64,000 bases of DNA from Pseudomonadota bacterium (GTDB lineage Bacteria; Myxococcota_A; UBA796; SXON01). The stretch spans positions 16,343 through 80,342 of the forward strand of contig JAUXTN010000186.1 in the NCBI GenBank assembly GCA_030684355.1. Direction: 5' to 3'. Under the pieces are notes generated by a model. That model saw nothing but the letters and a program-made list of their open reading frames with translations. It was not told the DNA's origin and ran no database searches. Below are positions 45,870 to 54,547 of this stretch, piece after piece. Positions within the stretch are counted from its first letter, which is position 1. Each line of letters begins with the position of its first letter. The position numbers were made by a program, and so were the translations under genes.

Positions 45870-47285
45870 TCAGATGGGGCGGAACGGCGTGCAGGTCTTC
45901 TCGATGACCGGCATGAACGGCTCCATCTCCTCCATCGTCCACTGCATCGCCTTGTTCACGTCCGGCACGTTCGGGACGAGGTTCAGGGGCGACAACGTGC
46001 GGTCCATCGCGATGTACGTGTTCGCGTAGGGGATGTTGCGCGCGACGTTGGGCCGCACGATCTGTTGGATCCCATAGAACAGGATCGCGCGCATGCGCGG
46101 CGGGAAACAGTCCAGCGCCACGATGTACGGGTTGCGACGGCGCAGCCGGCCCGACATTGCCTCGGTGAAGGCCGGCCGCACCGGGACGTTGTTCACGATA
46201 CCGCCCTCCGCGAGGCGGGTGATGCCGTAGCGGGCGTAGAGCTCGTCGAGCAGCGCCTTCATGCGCCGATCGTCGCGGAGCACGTCGTAGTGGATGAGCC
46301 CCGGGATCGAAGAGGAGAAGCCGGCGGCATCGAGGACGTCGGCATCGTAGGTCGCGGGATCGGCGCCGAAGACGACCTCGCGCAGGGCGTCCGGCGTGGA
46401 GAGGAGCTCGCGGAAGATCGTCGCGATCTGCCCGACCTTGGCGAGGGTGGAGACCTGGAGCCGCACCCCGGGGCGGACGGCGTCGTCCAGGAAGTGCTCG
46501 TAGTAGGAGAGGTCGTGCTTGAGCGCCTCGACCCCGATGCCCGTGGTCACCACGAGGAGCGGGATCTCCAGGTCCTTGAAGGTGAGCGGCTGGCCCTCCG
46601 GGGTCTCGAACAAGGAGCCGATGGCGCTGCGCAGGTAGAGGCGCAATGTCGCCGGGAGCCCGTACCGGCTCTCGATCTGGAGGACGCGGAAGACGCGCTC
46701 CCAGGAGAGCCGCTTGGCCGCGGCCACGAGCGGCGCGCCGTCGAACACCCGCCGCCGTGCGCGGAAGAGGCCCAGCAGCGAGCCGATGGAGGTCCCCGCG
46801 ATGAGCTCGGGCTGCAGCCCGCGGCGATGGAACAGCGTCCACGCGCCGGCGTAGCCGTACCCCGCGCCGCCACCGCCCCCGCACACGACGACGAGCTGGC
46901 GGGTCGTGACCTCGGCTTCGAGGCTGTCGCGATCGAGCGGGAAGTGCTCCAGGAGCCGCCGCCGCCGCTCGCGGGTCATCCCCACGAGCTCGGGGAGCAC
47001 CCGCATCGCACCCCACAAGGAGGGCTCGTCGATGAGGTGCGGCGTCAGGGCGTCCCGCACCTTCCAGGCGTGGGACGCCAGGAACCCCTGCACGTCGTGG
47101 TCGACGCCGGCCTCGTCCCGCACCACGAGGAGCTTGGCGAAGTTCAGCACATAGCGGATGGCCGAGAGAGCCTCTTCATGAAGCTCTCCCGGCCGCGCCG
47201 CGGCCATTCGCACCGCGGACGCCTCCAGATCTTCGAAGGGCTTTCGCAGCTCCAGCAGACGGTCGGCGTCCAGCAATCGCTCCAC
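45870..47285 (-). CDS. Patatin-like phospholipase
   Basis: The 471-residue protein has a patatin domain from about residue 130. The glycine-rich oxyanion loop is at 136-141 and the nucleophile elbow A-G-T-S-I-G has Ser166. The second catalytic residue lies in L-A-E-G-G-I-V-N-N-V-P: a Glu at 360 where patatins normally have Asp (D-G-G/A). That could weaken activity or be compensated. The N-terminal 125 residues are helical and unrecognised. No signal peptide. It is probably a lipid hydrolase. Confidence 0.85.
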   Translation of the reverse strand: MERLLDADRLLELRKPFEDLEASAVRMAAARPGELHEEALSAIRYVLNFAKLLVVRDEAGVDHDVQGFLASHAWKVRDALTPHLIDEPSLWGAMRVLPELVGMTRERRRRLLEHFPLDRDSLEAEVTTRQLVVVCGGGGGAGYGYAGAWTLFHRRGLQPELIAGTSIGSLLGLFRARRRVFDGAPLVAAAKRLSWERVFRVLQIESRYGLPATLRLYLRSAIGSLFETPEGQPLTFKDLEIPLLVVTTGIGVEALKHDLSYYEHFLDDAVRPGVRLQVSTLAKVGQIATIFRELLSTPDALREVVFGADPATYDADVLDAAGFSSSIPGLIHYDVLRDDRRMKALLDELYARYGITRLAEGGIVNNVPVRPAFTEAMSGRLRRRNPYIVALDCFPPRMRAILFYGIQQIVRPNVARNIPYANTYIAMDRTLSPLNLVPNVPDVNKAMQWTMEEMEPFMPVIEKTCTPFRPI

Positions 47286-47313
47286 AGGCCCCGCTACCTA
47301 TCGGTGTGGGCCC

Positions 47314-49251
47314 TTAGGGACAAACGAAGGCACCCCACTCATCGACGTTGTTGTCTTCGTAGCACTCGTCGACGATGCCGCTGGAGGCGTTGTCGCCACC
47401 GTCGATCGTGACCCAGATGTCGTAGAGCGGCGTGGGGATGCCGGTGAGCTCGATGGACTCGGACGCGGTCTGGATGCCCTGGATGATGTCGGCGGTCCAG
47501 GTGGTCGTCGTCAGGAGCTGCGGGCCGGTGGCGGTCTCGCCCCAGATCTCGACGAGCACGTCGTCCTCGACGTCGTTGTAGCCCTGGTTCCCGACCGTGT
47601 ACCAGACGGTCACGTTGCCGAGCTCGCACTCGTCGACGCAGATGTCCCGGATCTCGGTGTAGAGATCGGGGCCGGAGTACCCCTCGCCCGGCGTGAGATC
47701 GCCCGAGCGGAAGTTGTTGTAGGAGAGCCAGTTGGTCTCCTGGTACTGCGGGATGCTGCCGTCTTCCTCGACGTTCGTGATGCTGTAGCCGTGCTGGTTC
47801 CAGATGCGACGGCCCGGGCGCCACGACTGGTCGGCGTCCTGGAAGACGGTCACGCCGTTGTAGCTGCCCCAGCTCCCCGGGGTGTTGCAGACGGCGATGT
47901 CCGCGCTGCCATCCCCGTTGATGTCGGCGATCGTCGGGTACTCGAGCCAGGTGTTGTTCGAGTGGTAGGTGTCCTGCATCTTCACCGCGCCGTCGCGGCC
48001 GTCGAACACCCAGACCCAGTGCTCGTCGGCGTAGACCACGTCCGCGATGCCGTCACCTTCGAAGTCGAACACGCTCGACCCGGTGTTGCCGGACGAGGGG
48101 TCCGTCGTGCCGGTGTACTGCCAGAGCACGCTGCAATCGGTCTCGAACACGGTGTAGGTCGAGTTCGCCGCGACGCCGACCTCGGCCTCGCCGTCGCCGT
48201 CGAAGTCCGCGACCGTCGGCGGGCCGCCGTAGCTGCCGCTCGCGGCCGGGATGGCCGCGGTGCAGAGCACGGTGCCGTCGTCGTCCTGGATGCGCATCGA
48301 GGCGTCGCCGGTGACGACGATCTCGCCGAAGTCGTCCGCGTCGAAGTTGCCGACGGCCGGGTAGCCGTCCGACTGGCCGTTGCTCCAGAGGGCGTTGCCG
48401 TTGACGTCGTAGATGGCGTTGCCCGCGACGACCTCGAGCTCGCCGTCCTGATCGATGTCGACCGCGAACGAGCCGCTCCCGACGTTCGAGGAGCTGCCCC
48501 ACCCGTAGCTGCCCTTGCCGAGCCGGTTGCCGTCCTTGTCGAGGATGCAGCTCCCGATGATCACCTCGGGATCGCCGTCGTGGTCCATGTCGGCGATGCC
48601 GGGCGCGTCGGAGGTCCCGTCCATGCCGCCGCTGCATGCGGTGGAGGACCACACCGAGTTGCCGTCCCGGTCGAACACGTCCACGCCGGTCGAGGTGGCC
48701 GCGATGACCTCCACGGAGCCGTCGCCGTCGAGATCGCCGCACGCGGCGCCGCCGGTGATCTGGATGCCGCCGCTGCCCGCGGTGCCCCAGAGCTCGGTGC
48801 CGTCGGTGCCGGAGAGCGCCCGGAGCACGCCCGGGGAGTAGGTGATGATCACGACGTCGGCGATGTCCTGATCGTCGGCATCGCCGTCGCCGTCGTCATC
48901 GGTCAGCGGGCACACGATGGGCTGCATCATGCAGCTCACCGACGAGCCGTTGTAGCTGAACGTCTGCACGTCCCAGAGGACCTCGGGCGTGAAGGTGCCG
49001 ACCTCGGGCGCCGCGGAGAAGCATTCCTCGAGCTGCGGGACGTTCTGCGGGGCGAAGTACTGGTCGTCGCAGTTGGGCGGCGGCTCGGCGGTCTCGCCGG
49101 TGTCCGGCGGCGGGGCCGTGTCCGTGTCCTCGATGGGCGGAACCGCGGTGTCACCCTCGTCGAAGTCCGGCTCTTGGGGCTTCTCGTTGATCCCGCTCTC
49201 CTGGAGGCAGGCCGCGAGCAGGCAGGGGAGGAAGGGAAGAAGGCTGCGCAT
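47314..49251 (-). CDS. VCBS/FG-GAP propeller lipoprotein A
   Basis: The 645-residue predicted lipoprotein (signal ending L-A-A-C) has an Asp/Thr/Pro-rich linker. A propeller with many D-x-D-x-D-G calcium loops follows (D-L-D-G-D-G, D-M-D-H-D-G, D-F-D-G-D-G), then the conserved block R-R-I-W-N-Q-H and N-W-L-S-Y-N-N-F-R. The C-terminal domain of about 120 residues resembles CARDB-type adhesion modules and ends with paired cysteines. It is a close paralogue of the gene at 49297-51228. It probably acts outside the cell; ligand unknown. Confidence 0.82.
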   Translation of the reverse strand: MRSLLPFLPCLLAACLQESGINEKPQEPDFDEGDTAVPPIEDTDTAPPPDTGETAEPPPNCDDQYFAPQNVPQLEECFSAAPEVGTFTPEVLWDVQTFSYNGSSVSCMMQPIVCPLTDDDGDGDADDQDIADVVIITYSPGVLRALSGTDGTELWGTAGSGGIQITGGAACGDLDGDGSVEVIAATSTGVDVFDRDGNSVWSSTACSGGMDGTSDAPGIADMDHDGDPEVIIGSCILDKDGNRLGKGSYGWGSSSNVGSGSFAVDIDQDGELEVVAGNAIYDVNGNALWSNGQSDGYPAVGNFDADDFGEIVVTGDASMRIQDDDGTVLCTAAIPAASGSYGGPPTVADFDGDGEAEVGVAANSTYTVFETDCSVLWQYTGTTDPSSGNTGSSVFDFEGDGIADVVYADEHWVWVFDGRDGAVKMQDTYHSNNTWLEYPTIADINGDGSADIAVCNTPGSWGSYNGVTVFQDADQSWRPGRRIWNQHGYSITNVEEDGSIPQYQETNWLSYNNFRSGDLTPGEGYSGPDLYTEIRDICVDECELGNVTVWYTVGNQGYNDVEDDVLVEIWGETATGPQLLTTTTWTADIIQGIQTASESIELTGIPTPLYDIWVTIDGGDNASSGIVDECYEDNNVDEWGAFVCP

Positions 49252-49296
49252 GGAAATCCTCGCCGAAGGGGGGGGACGATAGCTGGAACCGGGGGG

Positions 49297-51228
49297 CTAA
49301 GGACAGAGGTTCTCGTTGTACGCGTGCTCGTTGTTGTCCTCGATGCACTCGGGGACCTCGTCGTCGGGTGCGTCGTTGCCCTTGTCGACCTTCGCGTAGA
49401 CGCTCGCGAGGGTCTCCGGGACGGGGTCCAGGACGGTTTGGAACGCAGCAAGTCGCGTGCCAGCCGTGACGGTGTCGGTCACCGTGAGGTTGTCGAGCAG
49501 GACCTCGCTGCCGTCGTCGAGCACACCGATGAGCTTCAAGTTCACGTCGGTCGACACGTCCTCGAACCCGGCGTTCCCGACCGTCACCCAGACGGTGAGC
49601 CGGCCCTCGTCGCACTCGTCGATGCAGACGTCCTCCACCTCGACCACGAGGTCGGGGCCGGAGTAGCCGACGCCGCCGGCGCCGATGTCGCCCGAGCGGA
49701 AGTTGTTGTAGCTCAGCCAGTTGCGGTCGGCGTTGCGCGGGATGCCGCCGTCGTCGTCGACGTTGGTGATGTGGTAGGCGTGCTGGTTCCAGATGCGACG
49801 CCCCGAGCGCCAGGACCCGTCGGCGTCGCCGAAGACGGTGATGCCGTAGAAGCTCGCGCCCCCCGAGTAGGACGCCGTGTTGGCCACGACGATCTCGGCC
49901 TGCCCGTCGGCGTCCACGTCCGCGATGGCGGGGTACTCCAGCCACGTCGCGTTCGAGTGTTCGGTCGACTCCAGCTTCACCGCGCCGTCGGGCCCGGCGA
50001 AGGACCAGAGCCTCGTCTCGTCGGCGTAGACGGCCTCGGCGATGCCGTCGCCCTCGAAGTCGAAGACGCTCGACCCGGTGTTGCCGGACGAGCCGTCCTG
50101 GGTGACCGCCTGCCAGGTGACCGAGCAGTCGGACGCGAAGACCGAGTACCGGGACCCCGCCGCGAGCGCGAAGTCGGCGTCGCCGTCCCCGTCGAAGTCC
50201 GCCACCGTCGGCGGCCCGCCGTAGTACGCGCTGTCGGCCCCGGGGATGCGGTTCGAGCAGAGCACGGTGCCGTCGCTGTCCTGGAGGCGCACGCGCCCGC
50301 CGCTGGAGACGACGATCTCGCCGTCGTCGTCGGAGTCGAAATTGCCGACCGCCGGATAGCCGTCGTCCTGCCGGTTGTACCAGAGCGCCGTGCCGTCGCG
50401 GCTGTAGACCGCGTTCCCCGTGACGACCTCCTGCTCGCCGTCGCCGTCGAGATCGACCGCGAAGGAGGTCGTGCCGACGTTCTCGTTGTTCACGCCGCCC
50501 ATCCCGTACTCCCCGCGCCCGACGATGCGGCCCGACGCGTCGAGGATCGCGGCGCCGACGATGATCTCCGGCCGCCCGTCGCCGTCCATGTCGGAGATCG
50601 AGGGGTTGTCGGAGGTGCCGTAGATGAGGCCGGAGATCGATGCGCTGGTCCACATCAACGTGCCGGACGCGTCGAACGCCTTCACGGTGTTGGAGGTGAC
50701 CGCGATGATGTCGGTCCAGCCGTCATTGTCGATGTCACCGAGCGCGACGCCGCCCTGCCCCTGGAGGTTCTGGCCCGTGACGTTCAAGATCTCGGCGCCG
50801 CCGTCTCCGCTCACCACGCGCAGCGTCCCGGCCGACCCGTAGGTGATGAGGACGATGTCCGGCACGTCGTCGGCGTCCGCGTCGCCGTCCCCGTCGTCGT
50901 CCGTGAGCGAGCCCACGGCGGGCATCATCATCACGTTGTTGGACGACGTGTCCACGCTCCAGCGATCCTTCGTCCACTCGACGACCGGCGTGAAGCTCCC
51001 GACGGTCGGCCCCTCGGAGTAGCACTCGTCGTTCTGCGCGATCGCGCGGGCCGCGATCTCCCGCGGCTCGCAGACGTTGGGATCGGTGTCCTCGGGGTAG
51101 GGCTCTTCGTCCCCGGCGGTGTCGGGCCCCCCCGACCCGCTGTCCTCCTCGCGGCCGCCACGATCCGTGGTCTTGGACAGATCGTAGTCGGAGCACGCGG
51201 CGAGCAGGACGAGAGAGATCAGGCGCAA
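49297..51228 (-). CDS. VCBS/FG-GAP propeller lipoprotein B
   Basis: The 643-residue protein has the same plan as the downstream paralogue: signal ending L-A-A-C, acidic linker, calcium-loop propeller, R-R-I-W-N-Q-H and N-W-L-S-Y-N-N-F-R blocks, and a C-terminal CARDB-like domain ending L-C-P. No ATG lies before the signal; TTG at 51228 has GGGAGG 4 bp upstream and gives a clean signal peptide, so it is chosen. The two genes are 45 bp apart on the same strand, a tandem duplication with substantial divergence. Confidence 0.8.
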   Translation of the reverse strand: MRLISLVLLAACSDYDLSKTTDRGGREEDSGSGGPDTAGDEEPYPEDTDPNVCEPREIAARAIAQNDECYSEGPTVGSFTPVVEWTKDRWSVDTSSNNVMMMPAVGSLTDDDGDGDADADDVPDIVLITYGSAGTLRVVSGDGGAEILNVTGQNLQGQGGVALGDIDNDGWTDIIAVTSNTVKAFDASGTLMWTSASISGLIYGTSDNPSISDMDGDGRPEIIVGAAILDASGRIVGRGEYGMGGVNNENVGTTSFAVDLDGDGEQEVVTGNAVYSRDGTALWYNRQDDGYPAVGNFDSDDDGEIVVSSGGRVRLQDSDGTVLCSNRIPGADSAYYGGPPTVADFDGDGDADFALAAGSRYSVFASDCSVTWQAVTQDGSSGNTGSSVFDFEGDGIAEAVYADETRLWSFAGPDGAVKLESTEHSNATWLEYPAIADVDADGQAEIVVANTASYSGGASFYGITVFGDADGSWRSGRRIWNQHAYHITNVDDDGGIPRNADRNWLSYNNFRSGDIGAGGVGYSGPDLVVEVEDVCIDECDEGRLTVWVTVGNAGFEDVSTDVNLKLIGVLDDGSEVLLDNLTVTDTVTAGTRLAAFQTVLDPVPETLASVYAKVDKGNDAPDDEVPECIEDNNEHAYNENLCP

Positions 51229-51323
51229 GGGGCCTCCCGGGCGGCAAGTGTACAGCGCGGCCCCCCCTTCGCCTACGCCCACGTGCACGTCGCTGTGACA
51301 GCGCGCTGCGACGTTGCGTCGGA

Positions 51324-53858
51324 TCAAGTGCCCGTGGGCGCGTCGTCCCCTTCGGCGTGGGCGAAGAAGTCCACGACCTCCTCCCAGGGGCGGCGCGTCC
51401 GGCGTGGATCCCACGCGAGCGGGAGCCACTCCGCGTACACATTGCGGAGGAATCGCTGACAGATGAGCACGACGACGCCGCGATCGCCCGGCCCGCGCAC
51501 CACCCGGCCGCCCGCCTGGATCACGCGCGTCATCCCGGGCTGGACGTAGGCGAGCGTGAACCCCTGGTCGAACCGCTCCTCGTACCAGGCCTGGAGGAGG
51601 CGCCGCTCCAGGGTCGGCGGCGGCAGCGCGGGCCCCACCACGAGCACGGCGCGGAGGGCGTCTCCGGGGAGGTCGATCCCCTCCGAGTAGAGCCCGCCGA
51701 GCACCCCGACGAGCACCCGCGGGAGCGGCGCCGTGGGATCGCGCATCCGGTCGAGGAGCCGGGCCCGCTCGGCTTCGCCCATGGAGGGGGTCTGGACCAG
51801 GAGCTCCCGATCCGGGAGGGACAGCGCGGCAACGAGATCGCGGAGCTGCTCGAAGCTCGAGACGAACACGGCGGCGTTGCCGGGCACGGCGGCGAGGGTG
51901 CGACCCACGATCTCCGCGATGCGCGCGCGGTCGCGGGCCCGGTGCTTGTACTCGGTGGAGACCCCGCCCACGACGAGGACCCGGCGCCGGTCGGGCGCGA
52001 AGGGCGAGGCGGCCTCGACCTCGACGGCGCGGTCGGGCTCGATGCCGCAGCGATCGCGGTAGAACCACGCGGGCGCGAGCGTGGCGCTGATCGAGACGGT
52101 CGCGCGGGCCTCGGCGAAGCGCGGGCCGAGCACCCGCGAGGGGTCCCGGCAGGAGAGCGCGAGCCGGCCACCGGGCACCTCGAGCTTCGTGCCCGGCAGG
52201 ATCGCCGGACCCGGCGACCACAACGCGACCGTCTCGTCCCCCGCGCGCTCCAACGCGGAGGCGAAGCGGAGGACGGCGCGGGCGAGGACCACCCAGGGGT
52301 CCATCGGCGGGGTTGGCGCGGTCGGAAACGGGGGCGGAGGTGCCTGCGGCGGGAGAGGAGACGCGACGGCGTCGGGATCGATCGGGAAGAGGGCGGGCGG
52401 CGCGACGGGGCGGGCGGCGCGCAGGGCCCCGCCGAACCCCTGGCTCAAGGCCGCGTGGGCGAGGCCGACGTCGTCCACGGCGTCCCGCAGGGCGGCCCAT
52501 CGGCGCACGTTGGCCTCGACGAGCACGGACTCGGCGTCCCCTTCCCCCGTCGAGAGCAGCGCGGCGTCGGCGATCGCCTCGGCGATCTCGTGCGCGAGCA
52601 CGCGGAAGGGGCGCCAGGCGCGGTCGTCCGGGAGCGCGGCGAGCACGTCGGCCACGAGCTTCGAGTCGATGGCGGGCGAGCCCCACTCGGCCGCGCGGTC
52701 GGGGAGCTGGTGGGCCTCTTCGACCACGACGACGTGGGGCACGTCCGCCAACGCGACGCGGAGACGCACGTCGGGATCGAAGACGTAGTTGTAGTCGCAG
52801 ATGACGAGGTCGGCGCGGTCGAGCCAGTCGAGCGCGAGGGCGTAGGGGCAGACGCCGTGCGTCGCGGCGACCCGCGCGAGGGCGTCGGCGTCCGGCTGGC
52901 CGAGGGCCGCGAGCTCGATCAGCGCGGCGTCGATGGCGTCGGAGGTCGCCGTGAGGAGCGGGCAGGTGCCGGCGTCGCAGGGCTCGCCACCGCGGCGGCA
53001 GGCCTTCTCCCGGGCCCGGAGCGTCACGGTCCGGAGCGGCGTGCCGCGCGCGGCCATCGCGGCGGCGGTCGCTTCCACCATCGCCTGCTGGGTCGTGCGC
53101 GCGGTGGCCCACCAGACCCGCATGCCCGTCGACGCCGCGGCCCGGAGCGCGCCGGCCAGCACCGCCGCGGTCTTCCCGACCCCCGTGGGCGCGACGAGCA
53201 GCGTGTGGCGGCCCTGGGAGACGCCATCCTCGACGGCCGACACCACGGCGTCCTGGCCGGGACGGGTCTCGTCGTGGGCGAAGCGGACGGGAGACAGGCG
53301 ACGCCGCGCCCACCACGCGAGGCGGTCCTCCCGCGCGTGCACGAGCTCGTCCAGCCGCGCCGCGATCCAGGCATCGAGGCCGGGATCGAGCGGCACCTGG
53401 ACGATCCGCTCGGCGCCGTCGAGGAGCGAGACGACGCGGAGCCTGCCGACGGGGTCGGGACGTCGCGCGGCGGCCGCGAAGCCCACGTAGAAGGCCAGCT
53501 GGCGCTCCCAGGCGGGGAAGCCGGGCGCAGCGGCGAGGGCGTCGCCGTCGAGGAGCGACGACTTGATCTCCTCGATCACCGTGCGGCCCTCCTCCTCCGC
53601 GACCACGTCGGCGCGGCCGTGCACGGTGCAGGTCCACCCGCGCACGACGAGCGAGTGGCGGAGCGTGACCTCCGCGGAGACCCCCTCCGACTCCGCGCGC
53701 CGGGCGGCCTGCACGTCGCGGTGGAGCTCGGCGCCCGCTCGCATGCGCGCGCGCTCGGAGAGCGCCATGGCGACGCGCCCCCGGCGGTCGCCCGCCTCGA
53801 GCAGATCGCGCACGCCGAGGTCCAGCGTGCGGGCCTCGTCATTCCATCGGAGCGTCAT
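51324..53858 (-). CDS. XPD/DinG-like helicase with N-terminal PD-(D/E)XK nuclease-like domain
   Basis: The N-terminal 190 residues look like a RecB/Cas4-type nuclease domain: G-R-A-D-V-V, then V-I-E-E-I-K-S-S, the D...ExK pattern. The rest is a superfamily 2 helicase of the XPD/DinG type, with Walker A A-P-T-G-V-G-K-T, four cysteines spaced as an iron-sulfur cluster (K-A-C-R, P-C-D, T-C-P, V-C-P-Y) and V-V-E-E-A-H. The 844-residue protein ends with motif VI (I-Q-A-G-G-R-V-V-R). It probably unwinds and cuts DNA in repair. The start at 53858 has a weak binding site; longer upstream frame is shadow. Confidence 0.85.
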   Translation of the reverse strand: MTLRWNDEARTLDLGVRDLLEAGDRRGRVAMALSERARMRAGAELHRDVQAARRAESEGVSAEVTLRHSLVVRGWTCTVHGRADVVAEEEGRTVIEEIKSSLLDGDALAAAPGFPAWERQLAFYVGFAAAARRPDPVGRLRVVSLLDGAERIVQVPLDPGLDAWIAARLDELVHAREDRLAWWARRRLSPVRFAHDETRPGQDAVVSAVEDGVSQGRHTLLVAPTGVGKTAAVLAGALRAAASTGMRVWWATARTTQQAMVEATAAAMAARGTPLRTVTLRAREKACRRGGEPCDAGTCPLLTATSDAIDAALIELAALGQPDADALARVAATHGVCPYALALDWLDRADLVICDYNYVFDPDVRLRVALADVPHVVVVEEAHQLPDRAAEWGSPAIDSKLVADVLAALPDDRAWRPFRVLAHEIAEAIADAALLSTGEGDAESVLVEANVRRWAALRDAVDDVGLAHAALSQGFGGALRAARPVAPPALFPIDPDAVASPLPPQAPPPPFPTAPTPPMDPWVVLARAVLRFASALERAGDETVALWSPGPAILPGTKLEVPGGRLALSCRDPSRVLGPRFAEARATVSISATLAPAWFYRDRCGIEPDRAVEVEAASPFAPDRRRVLVVGGVSTEYKHRARDRARIAEIVGRTLAAVPGNAAVFVSSFEQLRDLVAALSLPDRELLVQTPSMGEAERARLLDRMRDPTAPLPRVLVGVLGGLYSEGIDLPGDALRAVLVVGPALPPPTLERRLLQAWYEERFDQGFTLAYVQPGMTRVIQAGGRVVRGPGDRGVVVLICQRFLRNVYAEWLPLAWDPRRTRRPWEEVVDFFAHAEGDDAPTGT

Positions 53859-53896
53859 CGCGGCGCCAATGTAGTCGCTCGGACCCCGGAGGCCCG

Positions 53897-54514
53897 CTAC
53901 GGCGCCATGCCCGTGTGGAGGTCGGTCGCGACGACGAGGCCCCGCCGTGCCGAGAGCGCCTGGAGGATCTGGAGGATGACGCGCGGAGGGTCGAGGTGGG
54001 GGTTCACGCGGGCGGCGTACGAGGGGCTGCCGGGATCGCACCAGTCCGCGGGGGTCACGGCCACGAAGGCCCGGCACGCGAGCGGGCGGAACGCATAGGC
54101 GCGGCACCGCCCCTCCGCGTCGAGGAGCGGACACGTCTCACGACGGCGGCGCCAGGTGTCGGCGTCCGTGCGCGCCGCCGCGAGGCGTGCGAAGTGGGCG
54201 CGGACGGCCGCGGCGTCGGGGAGGGCGCCCACCGCGCGCTGGAGGCGCTCCAACTCCACCCCGGTGACGCCGCGGGGGTTGTCGTGACAGCAGGCGGTGC
54301 AGCCCGCGCGGCAGCTCATCGGATGCGCGGTGACGACGAGGTCGAGGTAGGCGTCGTACGCGACGAGGGCCTCCGACAACGCACGTTCGAGCACCGATAC
54401 GTCGCCCGGGTCCGCGCGGAGGGCCCGCTGGAGCGCCTGGAGCATCGTCGTGAGCAGCGCGTTCGCTTCCGGCGAGCCCGCGGCGTCGAGGGTGATGGTG
54501 GGCGGGGTGGTCAC
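53897..54514 (-). CDS. YkgJ-family cysteine cluster protein
   Basis: The 205-residue protein carries C-R-A-G-C-T-A-C-C near the middle, then C-P-L-L-D-A-E-G-R-C-R-A-Y and R-P-L-A-C-R-A-F. This is the Cys pattern of YkgJ proteins, which bind zinc or iron. The biochemical role of the family is poorly known. GTG at 54514 is the only suitable start. It precedes the helicase by 38 bp on the same strand, so they are probably cotranscribed. The M32 peptidase gene starts 33 bp away divergently. Confidence 0.82.
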   Translation of the reverse strand: MTTPPTITLDAAGSPEANALLTTMLQALQRALRADPGDVSVLERALSEALVAYDAYLDLVVTAHPMSCRAGCTACCHDNPRGVTGVELERLQRAVGALPDAAAVRAHFARLAAARTDADTWRRRRETCPLLDAEGRCRAYAFRPLACRAFVAVTPADWCDPGSPSYAARVNPHLDPPRVILQILQALSARRGLVVATDLHTGMAP

Positions 54515-54547
54515 GTGCCCGTTATACCGCCCCCCTTCGAGGACGCC

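Noticed and set aside
47791..51459. A 1222-residue plus-strand open frame opposite the two propeller lipoprotein genes
   Set aside because: It is the antisense shadow of two well-supported GC-rich genes and is Arg/Val/Asp low complexity with no domain.
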